A stretch of DNA of 8,409 nucleotides from assembly GCA_024710445.1 (NCBI GenBank), contig JANJUT010000096.1, forward strand, positions 1 through 8,409, given 5' to 3'. Source of the stretch: Thiobacillus sp. Lineage in GTDB: Bacteria; Pseudomonadota; Gammaproteobacteria; Burkholderiales; Thiobacillaceae. Position numbers and translations under genes: made by a program. Under the pieces are notes generated by a model. That model was not told the origin of the DNA. It searched no databases and worked only from the letters and a program-made list of their open reading frames with translations. Below are positions 1-5,821 of the stretch, one piece after another; position 1 is the first letter of the stretch, and every line of letters starts with the position of its first letter.

Positions 1-1
1 C

Positions 2-154
2 CGCGAAATGATCGTCGCCCGCGAACCGATCCGGCGGGTCAAGGAGGCCGCCCGCCGCGACGGCACGCGCTATCTGCGCGAAGCCGCGCTGGAACTGGTA
101 CGCCGCGGTGAAACCACCTTGCAGGAGATCAACCGTGTCACGCTGGTTGCATAG
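2..154 (+). CDS. gspE: GspE/PilB-type secretion ATPase, C-terminal end only (5' truncated by window)
   Basis: The frame is open from base 2 to TAG at 152-154 and encodes the last 50 residues of a protein that begins upstream. The visible part is a charged, Arg-rich helical tail with GTRYLREAALELVRRGETTL followed by an EINRVTLV-type ending. This matches the C-terminus of GspE/PilB/MshE hexameric ATPases, whose last segment typically reads G-x-T-x-x-E-x-x-R-V-T. The enzyme would hydrolyse ATP in the cytoplasm to power pseudopilus assembly. The Walker and Asp/His boxes are outside the window, so the call rests on the tail and on the T2SS/T4P genes that follow directly. The next gene starts inside this one, 20 bp before its end. 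A PilT-like retraction ATPase is a less likely alternative. Confidence 0.8.
   Translation, partial: REMIVAREPIRRVKEAARRDGTRYLREAALELVRRGETTLQEINRVTLVA
123..127 (+). promoter_or_regulatory. Ribosome binding site AGGAG that favours a GTG start at 135
   Basis: AGGAG lies 7 nt before GTG 135-137, inside the last codons of the ATPase gene. The alternative ATG at 168 has only a weak purine run (AGAGAG) about 10 nt upstream. Starting at GTG also keeps the ELRI-x-x-x-PDQVTL segment intact, which looks like the first beta-strand of an actin-like fold. I therefore prefer 135. Confidence 0.6.
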
Positions 155-980
155 AGAGCTGCGGATCATGGTCAACCCCGACCAGGTGACCCTGTGGCCG
201 GTGAGGCGCAGACTGAGCCTGCGCGGCCTGCGCCGCACGATCGATGAACCGCATATCGTGTCCTGCGATTGCGTAAATGGTATTCCGCCGTGGCGCGCCG
301 CATTGCACGCACTGGAGACTGCGCTGCTTTGCTTTGCCAATGGAAAGACCGATGCCACGGTGATCCTGTCCAACCATTTTCTACGCTACGTCATGGTTCC
401 CTGGCGTGCCGAACTGACTGGAGCTGAGGAGGACCTGTCCTTCGCCCGCCACTGCTTCGCCAAAGTGTATGGAAAAGAAGCGGCCCAGCAGTGGGAACTG
501 CGCCTGAGCCAGGAGGCGCCTGAAGTTCCCAGACTGGCCAGCGCAGTGGATACGGAATTGCTTGACGCCATGCGAGGCGTGTTTGGTGGCGCGGGCATTA
601 CCCTGAAATCCGTTCAGCCCCACTTGATGGCTGCCTTCAATGGTGTCAGAGGTCATCTGCGGCAACGCAGTGCCTGGTTTGCACTGCTTGAACCGGGCAA
701 TCTGTGCCTTGCCCTGCTGCATAAGGGCTGCTGGTTGCGCGTGCGCACTTTACGGATTGGCAGCGAGTGGCGTGAAGACCTGGCATTGATTCTCGAGCGG
801 GAAGCCTTTCTGGACGATAGTTCAGAGGTGTCTCATGACGTGTACCTGTGCGATGCAATATCGGGTGACACGGCGCTCCCTGAAATCGACTCTTGGCAGT
901 TCCATGCTCTCCCCCCGGGATTGCTACAGGGCGAGGCATCGGCGGAAAACCGGCCTTTTTCCATGGCGCTGGCAGGGTGA
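135..980 (+). CDS. PilM/GspL-like cytoplasmic actin-fold assembly protein
   Basis: From GTG 135 the product has 281 residues; from ATG 168 it would have 270. No hydrophobic membrane segment is visible, so it is probably cytoplasmic like PilM, rather than a membrane-anchored full-length GspL. The N-terminal strand (LRIMVNPDQVTL) and the VILSNHFLRYVMVPW segment (about residues 77-91) resemble the start and the first conserved strand-turn of PilM/MshI/GspL-type actin-like domains. The second half has a LLEPGNLCLALLHKGCW stretch that looks like a repeated strand pair of that fold. PilM proteins bind the N-terminal tail of PilN and link the assembly ATPase to the periplasmic alignment complex. The position between the ATPase gene and the PilN-like gene, 5 bp before the latter, supports this role. 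Sequence divergence is high, so the family assignment relies partly on gene order. Confidence 0.65.
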   Translation: MSRWLHRELRIMVNPDQVTLWPVRRRLSLRGLRRTIDEPHIVSCDCVNGIPPWRAALHALETALLCFANGKTDATVILSNHFLRYVMVPWRAELTGAEEDLSFARHCFAKVYGKEAAQQWELRLSQEAPEVPRLASAVDTELLDAMRGVFGGAGITLKSVQPHLMAAFNGVRGHLRQRSAWFALLEPGNLCLALLHKGCWLRVRTLRIGSEWREDLALILEREAFLDDSSEVSHDVYLCDAISGDTALPEIDSWQFHALPPGLLQGEASAENRPFSMALAG

Positions 981-985
981 TCGCG

Positions 986-1528
986 ATGCGTATGCTGCGG
1001 ATCGATTATCAGCATGCCAACACGCCCACACCATGGCTGGGAGTGGGTGTGCTGATTTCAGCGCTGGTGGTTCTTGCCGTGATGGGCAGCCACTACCAGG
1101 CACTGAACCAGAAAATCGCGTTCTGGGAAAAGAAAGTCGATCGCATTGAACGGCAGTCCGGTCGTCGCGCGCTTGCGACAGCCGCCCTCACCGGACAGGC
1201 AGCGCGTGCACAGGTTCGGGAAGTCAGGCAGGCCAACCAGCTGGTGAGCCAACTCAGCTTGCCGTGGAACGCCCTGTTCAAAGCAGTGGAAACCTCAGGT
1301 GGGAAAAATATTGCACTGCTGTCCATGGAGCCGGACATGCAGAAAGGCACCGTGAAAATCAGCGGCGAGGCGAAGGACCTCGATGCCCTGCTGGAATACG
1401 CCAAGCAACTTTCGACACGCGAGGCGTTCGGCAGCGTTTTTTTACAGAACCACCAGGTTCATGAGGCGGATCCGGAAAAGCCACTGCGTTTTTCTCTGCT
1501 TGCCTACTGGAAGGGGGCGACACCATGA
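986..1528 (+). CDS. PilN-like inner-membrane alignment protein
   Basis: The product is 180 residues with a short cytoplasmic N-terminus (MRMLRIDY), which in PilN is the part gripped by PilM. One transmembrane helix follows at about residues 17-35 (WLGVGVLISALVVLAVMG). Next come a charged, probable coiled coil (ALNQKIAFWEKKVDRIERQ) and a small periplasmic domain ending SLLAYWKG, compatible with the ferredoxin-like fold of PilN/GspL. The start at ATG 986 has AGGGTGA five bases upstream, overlapping the previous stop; ATG 992 is a possible alternative. The gene ends in an ATGA overlap with the PilO-like gene, matching the conserved pilM-pilN-pilO order. It would anchor in the inner membrane and pair with the next product. 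MshJ- or GspM-like naming would also be defensible. Confidence 0.75.
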   Translation: MRMLRIDYQHANTPTPWLGVGVLISALVVLAVMGSHYQALNQKIAFWEKKVDRIERQSGRRALATAALTGQAARAQVREVRQANQLVSQLSLPWNALFKAVETSGGKNIALLSMEPDMQKGTVKISGEAKDLDALLEYAKQLSTREAFGSVFLQNHQVHEADPEKPLRFSLLAYWKGATP

Positions 1529-2079
1529 ACCGCCATCTGCGCCTTCCGATACGACGCTGGGGCAATCTGCTCGACTGGCCGGGCCTGGTCGGGATGGGGG
1601 GGCTGGTGATATGCCTGGCGCTTTATTTCCTGGCAGTACAGCCGGCACAACAGCAGTTGGACACGGTGCGCCTCAGTGCGAGTTCGCTGCATGAACGGAT
1701 TGCACGAGCAGGCCAGGCATTGAATGACAACGCGAAGCCAATAGACGAGCAACTCGTTGCGTTTTATCAAATTTTCCCCAGCGAGCATGATGTGACGGAC
1801 TGGATCGGCAAGATAGAGGCCATCGCCAAGCGCGACGGGCTCAGCCTGCAACAGGCCGACTACAAGGTGGATCGGGACAAGGTCGTCAAGCTCACCCGTT
1901 TGCAGATGAATCTGCCACTCAAGGGGGAATATCAAACCCTGCGCCGGTTTCTTTCCGATCTGCACGCCGAGATTCCAGTCGTTGCGCTGGAACAGGTGCA
2001 GTTCGAACGGCAGAAAGTGGGCGACCCTCTGGTGGACGCCAAAGTCAGGCTGGTCATTTTTCTGGGGAATGCGTCATGA
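1525..2079 (+). CDS. PilO-like inner-membrane alignment protein
   Basis: This 184-residue protein has the PilO/GspM plan. A basic cytoplasmic N-terminus (RHLRLPIRR) precedes one transmembrane helix at about residues 19-38. A coiled-coil stretch follows (QQQLDTVRLSASSLHERIAR), then an acidic loop containing FPSEHDVTDWIGKIEAIAKR. The C-terminal domain has LPLKGEYQTLRRFLSDLH and EQVQFERQKV; the first of these is highly typical of PilO, whose homologs carry G-x-Y-x-x-L-x-x-F-L-x-x-L at this point. The start ATG overlaps the preceding stop by 4 bp (ATGA), and the stop overlaps the next start the same way. It should heterodimerise with the PilN-like protein and contact the proline-rich protein in the periplasm. 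The call is well supported by motif and position. Confidence 0.85.
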   Translation: MNRHLRLPIRRWGNLLDWPGLVGMGGLVICLALYFLAVQPAQQQLDTVRLSASSLHERIARAGQALNDNAKPIDEQLVAFYQIFPSEHDVTDWIGKIEAIAKRDGLSLQQADYKVDRDKVVKLTRLQMNLPLKGEYQTLRRFLSDLHAEIPVVALEQVQFERQKVGDPLVDAKVRLVIFLGNAS

Positions 2080-2603
2080 TCGCGCAGCCGTGGCGACAGC
2101 GTATCTTGTTCGCTGCGCTGGCCGTGACGATTATCCTGTCTGCAACTGCCGGAAAGGATCGGCAGTCCGCAGATGAGGCGGTGACGCCATCACGGCAATC
2201 CACGCCACGCGTGTCCGGGAAGCCGGTACAGCCTCTGCCACGGATCGAACTGGAGCGTCTGCAGCGGCAGGATGAGCCTGCCGGAACCGCTGCGGCAGCC
2301 AGCCATACGTTCAAGGCAATATCCTGGTATGTGCCGCCACCGCCGCCGCCACCTCCCAAACCGCTACCGCCACCGCCACCACCGCCACCGACCGCGCCGC
2401 CGATGCCGTTCAGCTTCCTGGGGCGCTATGAACAAGGGGGAAAGCTGATCATCCTGCTGGTGAGGAGTGATCGGGTTTACACCGTTTCCGAGGGTGAGGT
2501 GATCGACAACACCTATCGCGTGGAGCGGCTGACCAGCGGGCAACTGGAGTTGACCTACCTGCCGTTGAATATCAAACAAACAATCAGTGCGGGGGGGGCA
2601 TGA
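2076..2603 (+). CDS. Proline-rich PilP/GspC-like periplasmic linker protein
   Basis: The product has 175 residues. An N-terminal hydrophobic segment (about 10-25) follows basic residues and is a membrane anchor or signal; no clear lipobox is seen, unlike classical PilP. A polar region follows, then two runs of eight prolines (87-94 and 98-105) separated by Lys-Pro-Leu. The C-terminal 65 residues (PFSFLGRYEQGGK, then a VYTVSEGEVIDNTYRVERL pattern) fit the small beta-sandwich HR/PilP domain that binds the N0 domain of secretins. It therefore probably bridges the inner-membrane PilN/O complex and the secretin encoded next. I recall such genes being annotated as 'secretion system X translation initiation factor'. 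That label is most likely an artefact of the polyproline tract, because nothing here resembles IF-2 GTPase motifs. Both gene borders are 4-bp ATGA overlaps. Confidence 0.75.
   Translation: MIAQPWRQRILFAALAVTIILSATAGKDRQSADEAVTPSRQSTPRVSGKPVQPLPRIELERLQRQDEPAGTAAAASHTFKAISWYVPPPPPPPPKPLPPPPPPPPTAPPMPFSFLGRYEQGGKLIILLVRSDRVYTVSEGEVIDNTYRVERLTSGQLELTYLPLNIKQTISAGGA
2334..2402 (+). repeat. Polyproline-coding low-complexity tract (Pro8-Lys-Pro-Leu-Pro8)
   Basis: The codons are mainly CCG and CCA, with single CCT and CCC. They encode eight prolines, then Lys-Pro-Leu, eight more prolines and Thr-Ala-Pro-Pro. The tract separates the membrane anchor from the C-terminal beta domain. A stiff polyproline rod of this kind is plausible as a spacer across periplasm or peptidoglycan, which is inference. 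It also produces glycine-rich open frames on the opposite strand that should not be read as genes. Confidence 0.9.
2591..2598 (+). repeat. G8 homopolymer just before the secretin start codon
   Basis: Eight consecutive G residues span the final Gly codons of the PilP/GspC-like gene and lie one base before ATG 2600. The run may serve as the G-rich ribosome-binding region for the secretin gene. It is also a mutation- and slippage-prone tract. Confidence 0.85.
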
Positions 2604-4915
2604 TGAAAGCTGTCGATACCTGGAAGATGGCAGGCGGAATAGTGAGGTTCGTGCTGCTGGGAATCTTGCTGACAGGATGCGCCGGTTACCAGCTCCACAA
2701 GGATGGCCTGGCATTGCTGTCGGAGGGGCGTGTTGAGGCAGGCTTGGTCAAGCTGAAAGAAGCCAGCCTTGCCGAGCCCGATAACCTGTCATATCAGGCG
2801 GATCTGCTGCGCAACAGGGAGCAGACGGTGAATCGCCTGCTGGCGACGGCCAACAGCGAACGGGCCGCCGGTCATCAGGCGGCTGCGCAGGCCCTGTACG
2901 AACGCATTCTGATTATTGACGCGGGCAACAGCCGGGCCGAGCTGGGACTCGAAGCCCTCGGCATGGACAAACGCCACGACCTGGCCATAGGCGAAGCGGA
3001 ATCCCTGCTCAACAAACTTGATTTTGAAGCCGCGCGGGCCGTGCTCAAGCCTGTTCTGCTGGAAAATCCGAAAAACAGCAAAGCCCAGTTACTGCAGCGG
3101 AAAATCGATGAGAAGGCAGCCAAGGAGGCGATGGCCGAACCTTCTCTGAAGGCCACGTTCACCAAGCCGGTCACCCTGCAATTCCGTGACGCCAATCTCA
3201 AGATGGTGTTCGAAGCGCTGTCGCGTACCAGTGGCATCAATGTGCTGCTGGACAGGGACGTCAAGCCCGATCTGAAAACCTCTATTTTCGTCAAGGATGT
3301 GTCGGTTGAAGACACCATCAACCTGATCCTGATGCAAAACCAGCTGCAAAAGAAAGTCATCAGCGACAACACGGTGTTCATCTATCCGTCCACCCCGGCA
3401 AAGCTCAAGGACTACCAGGATTTGAAGATCAGGAGCTTTCATCTGACCAATGCCGACCCCAAGCAGATGCTGACCATGATCAAGACCCTGCTGAAGACCA
3501 AGGATATTTTTATCCATGAAAAAACCAACTCCATCGTGATGCGGGATACGCCGGATGCGATCCGGCTGGCGGAAAAAATGATTGCCGACCAGGACATTGC
3601 CGAACCGGAAGTCATGCTGGAAGTGGAAGTGCTGGAGGTAAAAACCACACGCCTGAAGGAATTGGGGATCAAGTGGCCGGGCAGTTTCTCCCTGAGCACC
3701 CCGACCACTGCCACCACATTGCGTCAGTTGCGAGATCTGACCGGCAACGACCTGCTGGCCAGTTCATTAAGCACCACGCTCAATTTCAAGCTGGAGGATG
3801 GCGACACCAACGTCCTTGCCAGCCCGCGCATCCGGGTACGCAATCGTGAGAAGGCGAAAATCATGATCGGTAGCCGGGTGCCGGTGATCACCAACGCTGT
3901 CACGCCGGTATCGACCGGCAGCCCGGTCATCACGGGTAGCGTGCAGTATCTGGACGTGGGGCTTAAGCTGGAAGTGGAACCCGATATCCACCTCGACAAC
4001 GAAGTGGTGATCAAGGTGGGCCTGGATGTCAGTTCCATTATCAGGGAAGTGCCGAACACGCAATCAGGCACCCTTGCCTATGAAGTCGGTACACGCAACG
4101 CCAACACGGTACTGCGGCTGAAGGACGGTGAAACGCAAATTCTGGCTGGCCTGATCAGCGATGAGGACCGCAAGACTGCCAGCAAGATTCCGGGCCTCGG
4201 TCAGATACCGATACTTGGCCGGCTGTTTTCGAGCCACAAGGATGACAATTCGAAAACAGAAATCGTGTTGTCCATTACGCCGCGTATTGTGGGCAGCGCA
4301 GGCCTGCCTGACGTCGCTGAGGTGGAGTATTGGGCCGGTACCGAGTCCAACCTTCGCAGCGGGCCGCTGATTACCAAGGCCCTGGGCAGTGTTGCCGTTT
4401 CCACCAGCGCATCTGAAATGCCGCTGGCACGGCCGCGCCCGATTGTTGCCCAGCGCAGGAATATCCTGCCCAGCCCGCAGGTACCCGTGACGGCCAGCCC
4501 GGTCACGCTGTCCTGGCAAGGTCCCGCGCAAGCCAGGCCGGGAGAAACGGTCAGCCTGACATTGAACCTCCAGTCGCAGCAAGCGATGAGCAGCCTGGGT
4601 CTGCTGGTAAGTTTTGATCCAGGTGTGTTCAAGGCGGTTGACGTGATGGAAGGGGGCTTCCTCAAGCAGGACAACATGCAGTCCACCCTGAACAAAACCA
4701 TCGACCAGGCGTCCGGCCAGATTTTTCTGGATATCGCGGGCAGCGGGCCGGAGGGGGCCAGCGGGACGAACAGCCTGGTCACACTGATATTCGAGGCTAT
4801 CGCAGCCAATCCACAATCGCAGATCATCGTGGGCCGCCTGGTGCCCAGCGGAACCGGTGGAGAGGTCCTGACGGCGACCCCACCCGATCCCCACGTCATC
4901 GCAGTCGTGCCATGA
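2600..4915 (+). CDS. gspD: GspD-like lipoprotein secretin with N-terminal TPR-like region and C-terminal cohesin-like domain
   Basis: This 771-residue protein is the outer-membrane channel of the system. A type II signal peptide ends in lipobox LLTGC with Cys27, so it is probably lipid-anchored. Residues about 30-180 are Ala/Leu-rich paired helices resembling TPRs (for example AAAQALYERILIIDAGNSRA). An N0/STN-like domain spans about 191-263 (VTLQFRDANLKMVFEALS), and one N1 ring domain spans about 277-335. The secretin domain runs to about 564. It includes VLASPRIRVRN, the strand LRLKDGETQILAGLI and the hallmark IPGLGQIPILGRLFSS (530-545), then TPRIV. After a Pro/Ser-rich linker, residues about 635-771 (TLSWQGPAQARPGETVSL, later LLVSFDPGVFKAVDV) match the cohesin-type beta-sandwich pattern. 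No N2/N3 domains or typical S-domain are recognised. The lipobox may replace a separate pilotin. The gene overlaps both neighbours by ATGA; ATG 2603 is an equally possible start. Confidence 0.93.
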   Translation: MMKAVDTWKMAGGIVRFVLLGILLTGCAGYQLHKDGLALLSEGRVEAGLVKLKEASLAEPDNLSYQADLLRNREQTVNRLLATANSERAAGHQAAAQALYERILIIDAGNSRAELGLEALGMDKRHDLAIGEAESLLNKLDFEAARAVLKPVLLENPKNSKAQLLQRKIDEKAAKEAMAEPSLKATFTKPVTLQFRDANLKMVFEALSRTSGINVLLDRDVKPDLKTSIFVKDVSVEDTINLILMQNQLQKKVISDNTVFIYPSTPAKLKDYQDLKIRSFHLTNADPKQMLTMIKTLLKTKDIFIHEKTNSIVMRDTPDAIRLAEKMIADQDIAEPEVMLEVEVLEVKTTRLKELGIKWPGSFSLSTPTTATTLRQLRDLTGNDLLASSLSTTLNFKLEDGDTNVLASPRIRVRNREKAKIMIGSRVPVITNAVTPVSTGSPVITGSVQYLDVGLKLEVEPDIHLDNEVVIKVGLDVSSIIREVPNTQSGTLAYEVGTRNANTVLRLKDGETQILAGLISDEDRKTASKIPGLGQIPILGRLFSSHKDDNSKTEIVLSITPRIVGSAGLPDVAEVEYWAGTESNLRSGPLITKALGSVAVSTSASEMPLARPRPIVAQRRNILPSPQVPVTASPVTLSWQGPAQARPGETVSLTLNLQSQQAMSSLGLLVSFDPGVFKAVDVMEGGFLKQDNMQSTLNKTIDQASGQIFLDIAGSGPEGASGTNSLVTLIFEAIAANPQSQIIVGRLVPSGTGGEVLTATPPDPHVIAVVP

Positions 4916-5403
4916 ACGCGCGTTTCTTCAAATTCCGGTCTGGATTCACCCTGATCGAGATGGTGGTGACCGTGGCAATTGTCGGATTGCTGGCATCGGT
5001 TGCATTGCCCTTGGCGGAACTGGGGGTGAAGCGTAACAAGGAGCACGAACTGCGCCTGGCATTGCGGGAGATCCGAACGGCATTGGATGCCTACAAGCAA
5101 TCGGTCGAGGAAGGCCGGGTTGCGACGGTCGTGCAGCAGTCAGGCTATCCCGAGTCGCTACAGGTTCTGGTTGATGGAGTGCCCGATGCAAGCAGTCCTG
5201 ACCGGAAGAAGCGGATTCATTTTTTGCGGCGCATTCCACGCGATCCGCTGTTTCCGGACCCAAGCCGGCCGGACGAAGAAACCTGGGGTAAACGCAGTTA
5301 TGCAAGCAGTCATGATGCGCCGGAGGAGGGCGATGATGTGTTCGATGTGTATTCACTGGCACCTGGCACCGGATTGAACGGGATCCCTTATGGGCGATGG
5401 TAG
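4912..5403 (+). CDS. gspG: GspG/PulG-like pseudopilin 1
   Basis: The product has 163 residues with a class III prepilin signal. After a short basic leader (MNARFFKFRSG), processing is expected between Gly11 and Phe12. The mature N-terminus is FTLIEMVVTVAIVGLLASVA, with the conserved Glu at +5, and forms the hydrophobic assembly helix. The soluble domain starts with a charged helix (RNKEHELRLALREIRTALDAY). It then has SGYPESLQVLVDGVP, RRIPRDPLFPD, TWGKRSYASS, and the C-terminal VFDVYSLAPGTGLNG. The last replaces the classical GspG calcium loop and is shared with the second pseudopilin. The protein would be cleaved by a prepilin peptidase (not in the window) and polymerise into a periplasmic pseudopilus. 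The start codon overlaps the secretin stop by 4 bp, so expression is probably coupled to the secretin. Confidence 0.9.
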   Translation: MNARFFKFRSGFTLIEMVVTVAIVGLLASVALPLAELGVKRNKEHELRLALREIRTALDAYKQSVEEGRVATVVQQSGYPESLQVLVDGVPDASSPDRKKRIHFLRRIPRDPLFPDPSRPDEETWGKRSYASSHDAPEEGDDVFDVYSLAPGTGLNGIPYGRW

Positions 5404-5405
5404 GC

Positions 5406-5411
5406 AGGAGA
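5406..5411 (+). promoter_or_regulatory. Ribosome binding site AGGAGA for pseudopilin 2
   Basis: AGGAGA lies 7 nt before ATG 5419 in the 15-bp gap between pseudopilins 1 and 2. This is one of the strongest Shine-Dalgarno matches in the operon. It fits independent, stronger translation of pseudopilin 2, as expected for a major subunit. A second ATG at 5422 follows directly, so the start could be either. Confidence 0.75.
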
Positions 5412-5418
5412 GCCAGAC

Positions 5419-5802
5419 ATGATGCTACATGGGAAAAAATCCGGATTCACGCTGATCGAATTGATGGTTGTCATGGTCGTGATCGCGACCCTGCTCACCA
5501 TTGCGGTACCGCGCTATTTCTCTCACCTGGACAAATCCCGGGAGGCGGTTTTACAGCAGAACCTCGCGCTGTTGCGAGAAACCCTGGATAAGTACTACAG
5601 CGACAAGGGCAGGTATCCCGAGTCACTCGATGAACTGGTCAGCAGCAAATATATACGCAACGTACCGGCTGATCCGATGACCGGCAGCAATACGAGCTGG
5701 GTCAGCATTGCGCCGGATCAGTCCGAAGCGGGCGGCGTGTATGACGTCAAAAGCGGGGCCCCGGGCATTGCGCTGAATGGCACGGAATACCGGAACTGGT
5801 AA
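5419..5802 (+). CDS. gspG: GspG/PulG-like pseudopilin 2 (probable major subunit)
   Basis: This 127-residue protein has a short basic leader (MMLHGKKSG), predicted cleavage between Gly9 and Phe10, and a mature start FTLIELMVVMVVIATLLTIA with Glu+5. The domain has the compact GspG layout: a helix containing REAVLQQNLALLRETLDKYY, then SDKGRYPESLDELVSSKYI, NVPADPMTGSNTSWVSI, and a C-terminal GVYDVKSGAPGIALNG ending in Tyr-x-x-Trp. Length and compactness are close to classical major pseudopilins, and it has the best ribosome-binding site, so I infer it is the main filament subunit. It is a paralog of its neighbour, sharing YPESL, the DP element and the C-terminal ALNG/GLNG loop. It lies 15 bp after pseudopilin 1. 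Confidence 0.92.
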   Translation: MMLHGKKSGFTLIELMVVMVVIATLLTIAVPRYFSHLDKSREAVLQQNLALLRETLDKYYSDKGRYPESLDELVSSKYIRNVPADPMTGSNTSWVSIAPDQSEAGGVYDVKSGAPGIALNGTEYRNW

Positions 5803-5821
5803 CCGCGGGATTTTTGACAAC

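Noticed and set aside
893..985. N-terminal extension of the PilN-like protein to ATG 893.
   Set aside because: It would overlap the PilM-like gene by almost 90 bp, add a Gly/Pro-rich unstructured leader before the conserved MRMLRIDY start, and lacks the ribosome-binding site seen at 974-980.
2054..2359. Glycine-rich - strand frame (run of glycines) opposite the proline-rich gene.
   Set aside because: It is simply the complement of the polyproline codons.
4064..5100. Long open frames on the - strand opposite the secretin C-terminus and first pseudopilin (276 and 299 codons).
   Set aside because: They lie antisense to a clearly coding region with recognised secretin, cohesin-like and prepilin motifs. 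They show no recognisable domain and are explained by the codon bias of GC-rich coding DNA.
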